Below are positions 25,180 through 34,210 of a stretch of DNA of 64,000 nucleotides, in pieces. The notes under the pieces were generated by a model, which had not been told where the DNA came from, made no database searches, and saw only the letters and a list, made by a program, of their open reading frames with translations. Made by a program: the position numbers and the translations under genes. The DNA is taken from contig NZ_CP121682.1 of the NCBI RefSeq assembly GCF_029760955.1, positions 310,001 to 374,000 of the forward strand, given 5' to 3'. Origin of the DNA: Streptomyces cathayae (GTDB taxonomy: Bacteria; Actinomycetota; Actinomycetes; Streptomycetales; Streptomycetaceae). Every line of letters begins with the position of its first letter. The first letter of the stretch is position 1.

Positions 25180-27219
25180 ATGGCAAACCATCCCGAAGCC
25201 GCCGCCCTCCTCGCCCGTTCTCACCGGCTCGGTGCCGATCCGCGGAACACCAACTACGCCGGCGGCAACGCCTCCGCCAAAGGTGTCGAGACCGATCCCG
25301 TCACCGGGGGTGATGTGGAGCTGATGTGGGTCAAGGGGTCCGGCGGGGACCTCGGGACGCTGACCGCGGAAGGGCTGGCCGTGCTCCGGCTGGACCGGCT
25401 GCGGGCGCTCACCGACGTCTACCCCGGGGTCGGGCGCGAGGACGAGATGGTCGCCGCGTTCGACTACTGCCTGCACGGCAAGGGCGGTGCGGCTCCCTCC
25501 ATCGACACCGCGATGCACGGGCTCGTCGACGCCGCCCACGTGGACCACCTCCACCCCGACTCCGGGATCGCGCTCGCCTGCGCCGCCGACGGGGAGAAGC
25601 TGACCGCCGAGTGCTTCGGCGACACCGTCGTGTGGGTGCCGTGGCGGCGGCCCGGTTTCCAGCTCGGTCTGGACATCGCCGCCGTGAAGGAGGCCCATCC
25701 GCAGGCCGTCGGATGTGTGCTCGGCGGACACGGGATCACCGCGTGGGGCGACACCTCCGAGGAGTGCGAGCGCAACTCGCTGCACATCATCCGCACCGCC
25801 GAGAAGTTCCTCGCCGAGCGTGGCCGGCCGGAGCCGTTCGGGCCGGTGCTCGAGGAGTACGAGGCCCTGCCCGGGGACGAGCGGCGGGAGCGGGCCGCCG
25901 CCCTCGCGCCCTACGTGCGGGCCGTCGCCTCGCAGGACCGGGCCCAGGTCGGGCACTTCGACGACTCCGAGGCCGTACTGGACTTCCTGGCCCGTGCCGA
26001 GCACCCGCGGCTGGCCGCGCTGGGCACCTCCTGCCCCGACCACTTCCTGCGCACCAAGGTCCGGCCGCTCGTCCTCGATCTGCCGCCGGCGGCCCCCCTG
26101 GAGGAGGCCGTGGCCCGGCTGACGGAGCTGCACACCACCTACCGCACGGAGTACGCCGCCTACTACGAGCGCCACGCCCTGCCCGACTCCCCCGCCATGC
26201 GCGGGGCCGACCCGGCGGTCGTGCTGGTTCCCGGCGTGGGCATGTTCAGCTTCGGCAAGGACAAGCAGACCGCTCGCGTGGCCGGCGAGTTCTACGTCAA
26301 CGCGATCAACGTGATGCGCGGGGCCGAGGCGGTCTCCACGTACGCGCCGATCGAGGAGTCGGAGAAGTTCCGCATCGAGTACTGGGCGCTGGAGGAGGCC
26401 AAACTCCAGCGGATGCCGAGGCCGAAGCCGCTCGCCACCCGGGTGGCGCTGGTGACCGGCGCCGGCAGCGGCATCGGGAAGGCGATCGCGCGGCGGCTGG
26501 CCGCCGAAGGCGCCTGTGTCGTCGTGGCGGACCTGAACGGGGACAACGCGGCTGCGGTGGCAGAGGAGTTGGGCGGATCCGACAAGGCCGTCGCCGTGAC
26601 CGTCGACGTCACGTCGGAGGAGCAGATCGCCGAGGCATTCCGGGCGGCGGTGCTCGCCTTCGGCGGGGTCGACCTGGTGGTGAACAACGCCGGGATCTCC
26701 ATCTCCAAGCCGCTGCTGGAGACGTCCGCGAAGGACTGGGACCTCCAGCACGACATCATGGCCCGCGGTTCCTTCCTCGTCTCCCGTGAGGCGGCCCGGG
26801 TGATGATCGCGCAGGGGCTGGGCGGGGACATCGTCTACATCGCGTCCAAGAACGCCGTGTTCGCCGGTCCGAACAACATCGCCTACTCGGCCACCAAGGC
26901 CGACCAGGCCCATCAGGTACGGCTCCTCGCCGCCGAGTTGGGCGAGCACGGCATCCGCGTCAACGGGGTCAACCCGGACGGTGTGGTGCGCGGTTCCGGG
27001 ATCTTCGCCGGCGGCTGGGGCGCCCGGCGCGCGGCCGTGTACGGGGTGCCGGAGGAGAAGCTGGGCGAGTTCTACGCACAGCGCACGCTGCTGAAGCGGG
27101 AGGTGCTGCCCGAGCACGTGGCGAACGCCGTGTTCGCGCTGACCGGCGGCGATCTCACCCACACCACGGGCCTGCACGTCCCGGTCGACGCCGGCGTCGC
27201 CGCCGCGTTCCTGCGGTGA
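25180..27219 (+). CDS. Bifunctional rhamnulose-1-phosphate aldolase / lactaldehyde dehydrogenase
   Basis: A 679-residue fusion. Residues 1-400 are a class II aldolase domain with zinc-ligand motif VDHLHPDSG (His-x-His) and the third His in GGHGITAWG. Residues 420-679 are a short-chain dehydrogenase with VTGAGSGIGKAIAR (Rossmann), NNAGIS and the catalytic pair YSATK with Ser in YIASKN. The aldolase splits rhamnulose 1-phosphate to DHAP and L-lactaldehyde, and the dehydrogenase oxidises the aldehyde to L-lactate with NAD. The ribosome binding site is poor. It overlaps the kinase gene rhaB by 4 bases (GTGA). Confidence 0.92.
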   Translation: MANHPEAAALLARSHRLGADPRNTNYAGGNASAKGVETDPVTGGDVELMWVKGSGGDLGTLTAEGLAVLRLDRLRALTDVYPGVGREDEMVAAFDYCLHGKGGAAPSIDTAMHGLVDAAHVDHLHPDSGIALACAADGEKLTAECFGDTVVWVPWRRPGFQLGLDIAAVKEAHPQAVGCVLGGHGITAWGDTSEECERNSLHIIRTAEKFLAERGRPEPFGPVLEEYEALPGDERRERAAALAPYVRAVASQDRAQVGHFDDSEAVLDFLARAEHPRLAALGTSCPDHFLRTKVRPLVLDLPPAAPLEEAVARLTELHTTYRTEYAAYYERHALPDSPAMRGADPAVVLVPGVGMFSFGKDKQTARVAGEFYVNAINVMRGAEAVSTYAPIEESEKFRIEYWALEEAKLQRMPRPKPLATRVALVTGAGSGIGKAIARRLAAEGACVVVADLNGDNAAAVAEELGGSDKAVAVTVDVTSEEQIAEAFRAAVLAFGGVDLVVNNAGISISKPLLETSAKDWDLQHDIMARGSFLVSREAARVMIAQGLGGDIVYIASKNAVFAGPNNIAYSATKADQAHQVRLLAAELGEHGIRVNGVNPDGVVRGSGIFAGGWGARRAAVYGVPEEKLGEFYAQRTLLKREVLPEHVANAVFALTGGDLTHTTGLHVPVDAGVAAAFLR

Positions 27220-28667
27220 GCGCCGCCGTGCGGCCGTACGCGGCGGTCGACCTCGGCGCGTCCAGCGGGCGTGTCATGGTCGGCCGGGTCGGCCCCGACA
27301 GCCTGGAGCTGACCGAGGTCCACCGCTTCCCCAACCGGCCCGTGCGCGTGCCCGAGGGGCTGCGCTGGGACATCCTCGGGCTGTACGCCGGAGTGCTGGA
27401 CGGGCTGCGGGCGGCGGGTGACGGACCGGCGTCCGTCGGCATCGACAGCTGGGCCGTGGACTACGGCCTGCTCGACGCCGACGGGGCGCTGCTGGGCAAC
27501 CCGGTGCACTACCGCGACCGCCGTACGGAGGGGGTCGCGGAGAAGGTGTGGGCGAGCGTGCCGGCCGAGGAGCTGTACGCGGCGACCGGTCTGCAGTACG
27601 CGCCGTTCAACACCCTGTACCAGCTGACGGCGGCCCGCGGCACGGCCCAACTGGCACAGGCCGGGCGGCTGTTGCTGATCCCTGATCTGCTGACGTACTG
27701 GCTCACCGGTGAGCAGGGCACGGAGCTGACCAACGCCTCGACCACGCAGCTGATCGACCCGCGCACCCGCGACTGGTCCCACACGGTCGCAGAGCGGCTG
27801 GACATCGATCTCTCCCTGTTCGCTCCGTTGCGTCAACCCGGAGATCCCGCAGGAGAGTTGCGTCCCGAGGTACTGGAGGAGACCGGGCTGGCCGGGCCCG
27901 TCCCGGTGACGGCGGTCGGCTCGCACGACACCGCTTCCGCGGTGGCCGCCGTGCCCGCCACCGATGAGCGGTTCGCCTACATCTGCACGGGCACCTGGTC
28001 GCTGGCCGGTCTCGAACTGGACGCCCCGGTCCTGACCGAGGAGAGTCGCGCCGCCAACTTCACCAACGAGCTGGGGCTGGACGGCACCGTCCGGTACCTG
28101 CGCAACATCATGGGCCTGTGGCTGCTCCAGGAGTGCGTACGGGCCTGGGGCGATCCGGACCTGGGGGCGCTGCTCCTGGAGGCGGCGAAGGTGCCGGCGC
28201 TGCGGTCGGTGGTGGACGCCGGGGACGCGGCGTTCCTGGCGCCGGGGCGGATGCCGGAGCGGATCGCCGAGGCCTGCCGCGTCTCGGGGCAGCCGGTGCC
28301 CGGCTCCCCCGCCGAGATCACCCGCTGCATCCTCGACTCGCTCGCCCTCGCGCACCGCGGCGCGGTCGAGGACGCCCAGCGGCTCGCCGGGCGCTCGGTC
28401 GACGTCGTGCACATCGTGGGCGGCGGCACCCGCAACGCCCTGCTGTGCCAGCTGACCGCCGACGCCTGCGGGCTGCCGGTGGTGGCCGGCCCGACCGAGG
28501 CGGCCGCGCTGGGCAACGTCCTCGTCCAGGCCGGTGTGCGCGGCCAGGCCGGCGGTCTGGCCGGGATGCGGCGCCTGCTCACCCGGACCCAGCTGCTGAC
28601 GCGGTACGAACCGCGGGGCGGAACCCGGCGGTGGGAGGCCGCTCGGGCCCGGCTCGCCCGGGACTGA
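27216..28667 (+). CDS. rhaB: Rhamnulokinase
   Basis: A 483-residue FGGY-family carbohydrate kinase that phosphorylates L-rhamnulose. Seen are the phosphate-1 motif AAVDLGASSGRVMVGRV (residues 8-24), GIDSWAVDYGLLD, the HYRD motif typical of RhaB (VHYRDRRTEG) and the adenosine motif HIVGGGTRNALLCQLTADA. The order in the operon is isomerase, aldolase-dehydrogenase, kinase. The GTG start overlaps the previous stop codon by 4 bases, so production is coupled to the aldolase. Confidence 0.93.
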   Translation: MSAAVRPYAAVDLGASSGRVMVGRVGPDSLELTEVHRFPNRPVRVPEGLRWDILGLYAGVLDGLRAAGDGPASVGIDSWAVDYGLLDADGALLGNPVHYRDRRTEGVAEKVWASVPAEELYAATGLQYAPFNTLYQLTAARGTAQLAQAGRLLLIPDLLTYWLTGEQGTELTNASTTQLIDPRTRDWSHTVAERLDIDLSLFAPLRQPGDPAGELRPEVLEETGLAGPVPVTAVGSHDTASAVAAVPATDERFAYICTGTWSLAGLELDAPVLTEESRAANFTNELGLDGTVRYLRNIMGLWLLQECVRAWGDPDLGALLLEAAKVPALRSVVDAGDAAFLAPGRMPERIAEACRVSGQPVPGSPAEITRCILDSLALAHRGAVEDAQRLAGRSVDVVHIVGGGTRNALLCQLTADACGLPVVAGPTEAAALGNVLVQAGVRGQAGGLAGMRRLLTRTQLLTRYEPRGGTRRWEAARARLARD

Positions 28668-28740
28668 CCGGAGGTCTCCCCCGCGCGGTGCCCGCGCACT
28701 ACCCTGCATCCACCCGACGATCGATCCACAAGGAGCCGCG

Positions 28741-29496
28741 ATGCGTGTCGCCCTGTTCCTGACCTGCGTCAACGACACGCTGTATCCGGACACCGGGCGC
28801 GCCGTCGTGAAACTGCTGACCAGGCTGGGTGTCGAGGTCGACTTCCCGATGGCGCAGACCTGTTGCGGTCAGGCGCACTACAACACCGGGTACCGGCACG
28901 AGGCGGAGCCCCTCGCCGAGCACTTCGCCGACGTCTTCCGGGACTACGAGGCGATCGTGACGCCGTCCGGGTCGTGCGGGGCGATGGTGCGGGAGCTGTA
29001 TCCGCGGATGGGCGAGCGGGCCCGTGCCCAGGGGCGCGGGGACGCCCTCGCGGCCACGCTGGCGCCCGTGGTGCCCAAGACGTACGAGCTCACGGAGTTC
29101 CTGGTGGACGTGCTGGGGGTGACGGATGTCGGCGCGTACTACCCGCACACGGTGACCTATCACCCCACCTGCCACGGGCTGCGCTCCCTGGGGCTCGGCG
29201 AGCGGCCCCGGCGCCTCCTTCAGGCCGTACGGGGGCTGGAGCTGGTCGAGCTGCCGGGAGCGGAGGAGTGCTGCGGCTTCGGTGGCACGTTCGCGCTGAA
29301 GAACCCCGACGTCTCCGCGGCGATGGGCGCCGACAAGGTGCGCAACGCCGAGTCGACGGGCGCCGAGGTGCTGTGCGCGGCGGACAACTCCTGTCTGATG
29401 CACATCGGGGGGACGATGACCAGGCTGCGCACCGGTATGCGGCCGGTGCACCTCGCGGAGATCCTGGCGAGCACGAAGGAGGAACCGGCCGTATGA
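28741..29496 (+). CDS. lutA: L-lactate utilisation Fe-S protein LutA
   Basis: A 251-residue protein with the two CCG-type domains of the LutA/YkgE family: QTCCGQAHYNTGY (about 39-51) and EECCGFGGTFALKN (about 177-190), plus CHGLRSLG and DNSCLMHIGG. These bind Fe-S clusters. LutA acts with LutB and LutC to oxidise L-lactate to pyruvate on the cytoplasmic side of the membrane. AAGGAG precedes the ATG. It starts 73 bases after rhaB on the same strand, and its stop overlaps lutB (ATGA). Confidence 0.93.
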   Translation: MRVALFLTCVNDTLYPDTGRAVVKLLTRLGVEVDFPMAQTCCGQAHYNTGYRHEAEPLAEHFADVFRDYEAIVTPSGSCGAMVRELYPRMGERARAQGRGDALAATLAPVVPKTYELTEFLVDVLGVTDVGAYYPHTVTYHPTCHGLRSLGLGERPRRLLQAVRGLELVELPGAEECCGFGGTFALKNPDVSAAMGADKVRNAESTGAEVLCAADNSCLMHIGGTMTRLRTGMRPVHLAEILASTKEEPAV

Positions 29497-30989
29497 GTGG
29501 GACGTTCGTCGGGATGCCCGGCTTTCCCGCGTTTCCGAGCGCCGCCCGGGAGGCCGTGCACGACACCACCCTGCGCGGCAATCTCCGGCACGCCACGCAC
29601 ACCATCCGCGCCAAGCGGGCCAAGGCCGTCGCGGAGGTGTCCGACTGGGCGGAGCTGCGGGAGGCCGGCAAGCGGATCAAGGACCACACGCTCCGTCACC
29701 TCGACCACTACCTGGTGCGACTGGAGGAGTCGGTGACCGCCGCGGGCGGCACCGTCCACTGGGCCGCCGACGCGGACGAGGCCAACCGGATCGTGACCGG
29801 ACTCGTCAGGGAGACGGGCGAGTCGGAGGTCGTCAAGGTCAAGTCGATGGCCACCCAGGAGATCGAGCTCAACGAGGCCCTCGAGGCCGCGGGCATCCAC
29901 GCCTACGAGACCGATCTGGCCGAGCTGATCGTGCAGTTGGGCAGGGACCGGCCCTCGCACATCCTCGTCCCGGCGATCCACCGCAACCGCGGTGAGATCC
30001 GGGACATCTTCGCCCGTGAGATGGGCGACTGGGGCCGTCCGGCGCCCGAGGGCCTCACCGACACACCCGCCGGACTCGCCGAAGCCGCGCGGCTGCACCT
30101 GCGGGAGAAGTTCCTGCGCGCCAAGGTCGGCGTCTCCGGCGCCAACTTCATGGTCGCCGAGACCGGCACGCTGGTGGTGGTGGAGTCCGAGGGCAACGGG
30201 CGGATGTGCCTGACCCTGCCCGAGACGCTGATCTCGGTCGTCGGCATCGAGAAGATCGTGCCGACCTGGCGGGACCTGGAGGTGTTCCTGCAGACCCTGC
30301 CCCGCTCCTCCACCGCCGAGCGGATGAACCCGTACACGTCCACCTGGACCGGCACCACCGACGCGGACGGCCCGCGCGCCTTCCACCTCGTGCTGCTGGA
30401 CAACGGCCGCACCGACACCCTCGCCGACGAGGTCGGCCGCCAGGCCCTGCGCTGCATCCGCTGCTCGGCCTGCCTCAACGTCTGCCCGGTCTACGAACGG
30501 GCCGGCGGCCACGCCTACGGCTCCGTCTATCCGGGCCCGATCGGCGCCATCCTCAGCCCTCAGCTGCGGGGCACGGCGAGCGAGATCGACGCCTCCCTGC
30601 CGTACGCCTCGTCGCTGTGCGGGGCCTGCTACGAGGTGTGCCCGGTCGCCATCGACATCCCCGAGGTGCTGGTGCATCTGCGGGAACGGGTCGTGGAGGG
30701 CGGCGAGGTCACCCGGGGCGGCAACAAGGTGGTGCTCAGGCCCGCGAAGGGGCACGCCGCCGAGCGTGCGGCGATGCGCGCGGCGCGCTGGGCGTTCACC
30801 CGTCCGGGGGCGCTGCGCACCGGTCAGCGCCTCGCCTCCCGCACCCGCCGTCTGCACCCGCGCACCCTGCCGGGTCCCGGCCGGGCGTGGAGCGGGACCC
30901 GGGACCTCCCGCCGGTCCCCGCCGAGCCGTTCCGGGACTGGTGGCAGCGTACGCGGGGCGGGAACGACGTGAAGGGAACCGCCGGATGA
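29493..30989 (+). CDS. lutB: L-lactate utilisation Fe-S protein LutB
   Basis: A 498-residue protein with an N-terminal LUD domain (GANFMVAETGTLVVVESEGN) and two C-terminal 4Fe-4S motifs, CIRCSACLNVCPVY (about residues 322-335) and CGACYEVCPVAIDIPEVL. A C-terminal DUF3390-like segment follows. It is the central electron-transfer subunit of the LutABC lactate oxidase. The ATG overlaps the lutA stop by 4 bases, and its stop overlaps lutC in the same way, so the three are made together. Confidence 0.93.
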   Translation: MSGTFVGMPGFPAFPSAAREAVHDTTLRGNLRHATHTIRAKRAKAVAEVSDWAELREAGKRIKDHTLRHLDHYLVRLEESVTAAGGTVHWAADADEANRIVTGLVRETGESEVVKVKSMATQEIELNEALEAAGIHAYETDLAELIVQLGRDRPSHILVPAIHRNRGEIRDIFAREMGDWGRPAPEGLTDTPAGLAEAARLHLREKFLRAKVGVSGANFMVAETGTLVVVESEGNGRMCLTLPETLISVVGIEKIVPTWRDLEVFLQTLPRSSTAERMNPYTSTWTGTTDADGPRAFHLVLLDNGRTDTLADEVGRQALRCIRCSACLNVCPVYERAGGHAYGSVYPGPIGAILSPQLRGTASEIDASLPYASSLCGACYEVCPVAIDIPEVLVHLRERVVEGGEVTRGGNKVVLRPAKGHAAERAAMRAARWAFTRPGALRTGQRLASRTRRLHPRTLPGPGRAWSGTRDLPPVPAEPFRDWWQRTRGGNDVKGTAG

Positions 30990-31624
30990 GCAGCAGGGAA
31001 CGGATCCTGGGCCGGGTGCGACGCGCCCTCGCGGACGTACCGAAGGACGACACCCCGTACGAGCGGGCGGTCGCCCGGGAGTATCTGCGCGAGCACGGGC
31101 AGCGGACCGTCGCGGAGACGATGGACCTCCTCGCCGAGAACCTGGCCGACTACCGGGCGATCGTGCACCGCACGGATGCCGCCGGCCTGGCCGGGACCGT
31201 CGCCGGACTCCTGTCCGCGCGCGGCGCGTCCTCGGTCCTCGTCCCGCCGGGGCTGGACGAGGCCTGGCTCGCGCGGACCGGCGTGACGCGGGTCGCGGAC
31301 CGGGCGGAGAGCACCCCGCGCGAGCTGGACCGGGTCGACAGCGTGGTCACCGCCTGCGCGGTCGCCGTCGCCGAGACCGGCACGATCGTGCTGGACGGCT
31401 CGCCCGACCAGGGCCGCCGCCGCATCACCCTCGTCCCCGACCACCACATCTGCGTCGTCCGCGCCGCCCAGGTCGTCCCCTCCGTCCCGTACGCCCTCGA
31501 ACGCCTCGACCCGAGCCGCCCGCTCACCTGGATCTCCGGCCCGTCGGCGACCAGCGACATCGAACTCGACCGGGTGGAGGGCGTCCACGGCCCACGCACC
31601 CTGGAGGTCGTCCTGGTCGGCTGA
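30986..31624 (+). CDS. lutC: L-lactate utilisation protein LutC
   Basis: A 212-residue LUD-domain protein, the third subunit of LutABC. The family pattern is seen in VTACAVAVAETGTIVLDGS, RRRITLVPDHHICVVRA and the C-terminal SGPSATSDIELDRVEGVHGP. The ATG overlaps the lutB stop by 4 bases. It closes a plus-strand run of six genes that together take rhamnose carbon to DHAP and pyruvate. Confidence 0.92.
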   Translation: MSSRERILGRVRRALADVPKDDTPYERAVAREYLREHGQRTVAETMDLLAENLADYRAIVHRTDAAGLAGTVAGLLSARGASSVLVPPGLDEAWLARTGVTRVADRAESTPRELDRVDSVVTACAVAVAETGTIVLDGSPDQGRRRITLVPDHHICVVRAAQVVPSVPYALERLDPSRPLTWISGPSATSDIELDRVEGVHGPRTLEVVLVG

Positions 31625-31655
31625 GACCGGTACGGCACGTCACGGACGACGGGGG

Positions 31656-32633
31656 TCAGTCCTGAGGGCCGCAGAGCCGGGCGAAGCGCGCCGCGTCGAC
31701 GTTGCCGCCGGAGAGGATCAGGCCGACCCGCTGTGGGAGGGGGCCCGCGCGGCCGGTGAGCAGTGCGGCCAGCGGGGTGGCACCGCTCGGCTCGAGGACG
31801 ATCTTCAGGCGCTCGAAGGCGAACCGCATGGCGTCCCTGATCTCGTCGTCGCCGACGAGGACGATTCCGTCGAGGAGCCGCCGGTTGACGGAGAACGTCA
31901 GTTCACCCGGCGTGTGCAGTGCCTGCCCGTCGGCGATGGTGCGCGGGACCGGGATGCTCACGCGGTGTCCCGCCTCCAGGGACCGCTTGGTGTCGTCCCC
32001 CGCCTCCGGCTCCACGCCGATCACCCGCGTTCCGGGGTACAGGCCCTTGACCGCGGTGGCACTTCCGGCGATCAGCCCACCACCGCCGACCGGCGCGAGC
32101 AGTACGTCCAGCTCCCCGGCTTCTTCGAGGAGTTCGAGTGCGGCCGTGCCCTGCCCCGCGATGACGTGCGGGTGGTCGTAGGGCGGGACGAGCGCCAGGC
32201 CGCGCTCCGCGGCCAGGGCCTCGGCGACGGCGACACGGTCGCCGGTGTACCGGTCGTACGTGACGATCCGAGCGCCGTACGCCTCGGTGGCCGCCCGTTT
32301 CGAGGGCGGGGCGTCCTCGGGCATGACGATGACGGCGGTGGTGCCGAGTTCCCGGGCGGCCAGGGCGACGGCCTGGGCGTGGTTGCCCGAGGAGTAGGCG
32401 GCAATGCCCCGGGACAGCTGCTCGGGGGTGAGGCGGGAAGCCGCGTGGTAGGCGCCGCGGAACTTGAAGGCGCCCACCCGCTGGAAGTTCTCGCACTTCA
32501 GGTGGACCTCGGCACCGACGAGCGCGTCCAGGGTGCGGGAGCGCAGGACCGGCGTGCGGTGGGCGACGCCTTCGAGCCGTGCGGCGGCGGCACGGACGTC
32601 GTCGAGGGTCACCGACGGGGTGGTGGTCGTCAC
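31656..32633 (-). CDS. Threonine/serine dehydratase (PLP-dependent, catabolic type)
   Basis: A 325-residue fold-type II PLP enzyme. The PLP-lysine motif AFKFRGAYHA (about 51-60), SSGNHAQAVALAA, the phosphate loop VGGGGLIAG and the C-terminal LSGGN are clear. It deaminates threonine or serine to the 2-oxo acid. It lacks the C-terminal ACT regulatory domain of biosynthetic IlvA, so it resembles TdcB or serine racemase-type enzymes. The GTG at 32633 fits the family N-terminus although the ribosome binding site is weak. It converges on lutC. Confidence 0.88.
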   Translation of the reverse strand: MTTTTPSVTLDDVRAAAARLEGVAHRTPVLRSRTLDALVGAEVHLKCENFQRVGAFKFRGAYHAASRLTPEQLSRGIAAYSSGNHAQAVALAARELGTTAVIVMPEDAPPSKRAATEAYGARIVTYDRYTGDRVAVAEALAAERGLALVPPYDHPHVIAGQGTAALELLEEAGELDVLLAPVGGGGLIAGSATAVKGLYPGTRVIGVEPEAGDDTKRSLEAGHRVSIPVPRTIADGQALHTPGELTFSVNRRLLDGIVLVGDDEIRDAMRFAFERLKIVLEPSGATPLAALLTGRAGPLPQRVGLILSGGNVDAARFARLCGPQD

Positions 32634-32698
32634 GCGGTGACTGTACGTCCCGTCACCGTCGGCCGAAAGGGTGCGCCCGGGAGCGGGCGCGGTGGGTC

Positions 32699-33337
32699 TC
32701 AGCGGGTTCCGTCCGGGCCGGGCCGCACCGGGGGGCGGCCGCGTACCCAGCCGAAGAGGGCCAGCGAGCACAGGGCGGCGAACGCGCACCAGGTCGAGAC
32801 GAACTCCAGCCGCCACAGGGCCCAGCAGACCAGCGCGCCCGCGGCGGCCAGGGCGCCCAGCGTCCGCAGGCCGCGGTCGCCGGACAGCAGCAGCGCGCCG
32901 ACCGTGGCCACCAGGTAGCCCACGGCCGCCAGTGGAGCGTGCGGCAGGTCCAGGACGTATCCGACGGTGTGCCCACGGACCTCCGCCCGCACCGGGCGCG
33001 TGGCGAGTACGTACCCGAGGGCCGCCGCCGTCACGGCACCGGCGGCGAGCGGCACGATCAGCGCGCGCCGCGCGGGGTGCGGGGCGGCGCACCACACGCC
33101 CACCGGTACCCAGAGCGCCAGGAGCGGCAGGGCGACGACCGCCCAGAGCAGGACCGCCGGACCCGTCCCTCCGTCCGAGGCCCAGACCGCCGCCTCGATC
33201 ATCTGGTGCACTCCGAGCAGCAGCGGCAGCATGGCCAGCGGGAGGTCACGGCCGCGGTCCGCCCGCGCCACGCAGGCCGCGCCGACCGCCGCGACACAGA
33301 CGCCCGCCACGAGGTCGGCCTCCGCACTCCAGCACAT
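32699..33337 (-). CDS. Integral membrane protein, DUF6629-like
   Basis: A 212-residue protein with about seven membrane helices and the N-terminus MCWSAEADLVAGVCVAAVGA. The motif LLLGVHQMIEAAVW (about 40-53) and the C-terminal WRLEFVSTWCAFAALCSLAL recur in a small actinobacterial family I recall as DUF6629. No enzymatic motif is visible. It is located between the dehydratase gene and the end of the first nar operon, all on the minus strand, but gaps of 65 and 105 bases argue for separate transcription. Confidence 0.72.
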   Translation of the reverse strand: MCWSAEADLVAGVCVAAVGAACVARADRGRDLPLAMLPLLLGVHQMIEAAVWASDGGTGPAVLLWAVVALPLLALWVPVGVWCAAPHPARRALIVPLAAGAVTAAALGYVLATRPVRAEVRGHTVGYVLDLPHAPLAAVGYLVATVGALLLSGDRGLRTLGALAAAGALVCWALWRLEFVSTWCAFAALCSLALFGWVRGRPPVRPGPDGTR

Positions 33338-33442
33338 CGCTCCGTCCTCGGGTCACCCGCCGGGAACCCCATCCTCGCGGTCCCGGAGCGACCGGACGGT
33401 GACGACACGGCAGCGTGCGCGCTCCCCCGTGCCTACCCGGTG

Positions 33443-34210
33443 CTACCCGGTGCGCTCCCAGCCCCGGGGCGGTGTGCGGGTGCCGAGGGTGGTGTCGCGG
33501 CTGCGGTAGACGATGTAGGGGCGGGTCAGGTAGCCGAGGGGGGCGGTGAGCATGTGGACGAGGCGGGTGAAGGGCCAGGCCGCGAAGAGCAGCAGGGCGC
33601 TGAGGGCGTGGAGCTGGAACAGCACCGGGGCGCCGGTCATCAGGGCCGGGTCGGGCTGGAGGGAGAAGATGGAGCGGAACCAGGGGGAGATGGTCTCGCG
33701 GTAGTCGTAGCCGCCGCCGGCGATGTTCGCGGCCACGGTGGCGGCGAGGCCCAGCACGATGGTCGCCGTGAGGGAGACGTACATGGCCTTGTCGTTGCGG
33801 GTGGTGGCGGAGAAGACCGGGCCCACGGTGCGCCGCCGGTAGATCAGGATGGCGATCCCGCCGAGGGTGGCGACGCCGGCGACGGTGCCGAGGACGACCG
33901 CGCCGATGTGGTACACGTTCTCGCTCACCCCGACGGCCTCGGTCCAGCTCTTGGGGACGATCAGGCCGACGACGTGGCCGATCAGCACGACGAGGATGCC
34001 GAAGTGGAACAGGGGGCTGCCGATGCGCAGCAGCCGCCGCTCGTACAGCTGGGAGGAGCGGGTGGTCCAGCCGAACTTGTCGTAGCGGTAGCGCCAGATG
34101 TGGCCGAGGACGAACACCGCGAGGCAGACGTAGGGCAGGGCGACCCAGAGCAGGACGCCGCCGGTGCCTGCCTCCGCCGCCAGGGTCACGGGCTGCGCGG
34201 ACGCGGTCAT
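33443..34210 (-). CDS. narI: Respiratory nitrate reductase gamma subunit (cytochrome b), nar operon 1
   Basis: A 255-residue membrane protein with five helices. The haem-ligating histidines are in GSPLFHFGILVVLIGHVVGL (helix 2) and FQLHALSALLLFAAWPFTRLVH (helix 5). NarI takes electrons from menaquinol and passes them to the NarH clusters. It is the last gene of the operon, and its ATG overlaps the narJ stop by 4 bases. Compared with the second-operon NarI, the N-terminus is nearly identical in VWRYRxDxFGWTxRxSQL, showing close paralogy. Confidence 0.94.
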   Translation of the reverse strand: MTASAQPVTLAAEAGTGGVLLWVALPYVCLAVFVLGHIWRYRYDKFGWTTRSSQLYERRLLRIGSPLFHFGILVVLIGHVVGLIVPKSWTEAVGVSENVYHIGAVVLGTVAGVATLGGIAILIYRRRTVGPVFSATTRNDKAMYVSLTATIVLGLAATVAANIAGGGYDYRETISPWFRSIFSLQPDPALMTGAPVLFQLHALSALLLFAAWPFTRLVHMLTAPLGYLTRPYIVYRSRDTTLGTRTPPRGWERTG

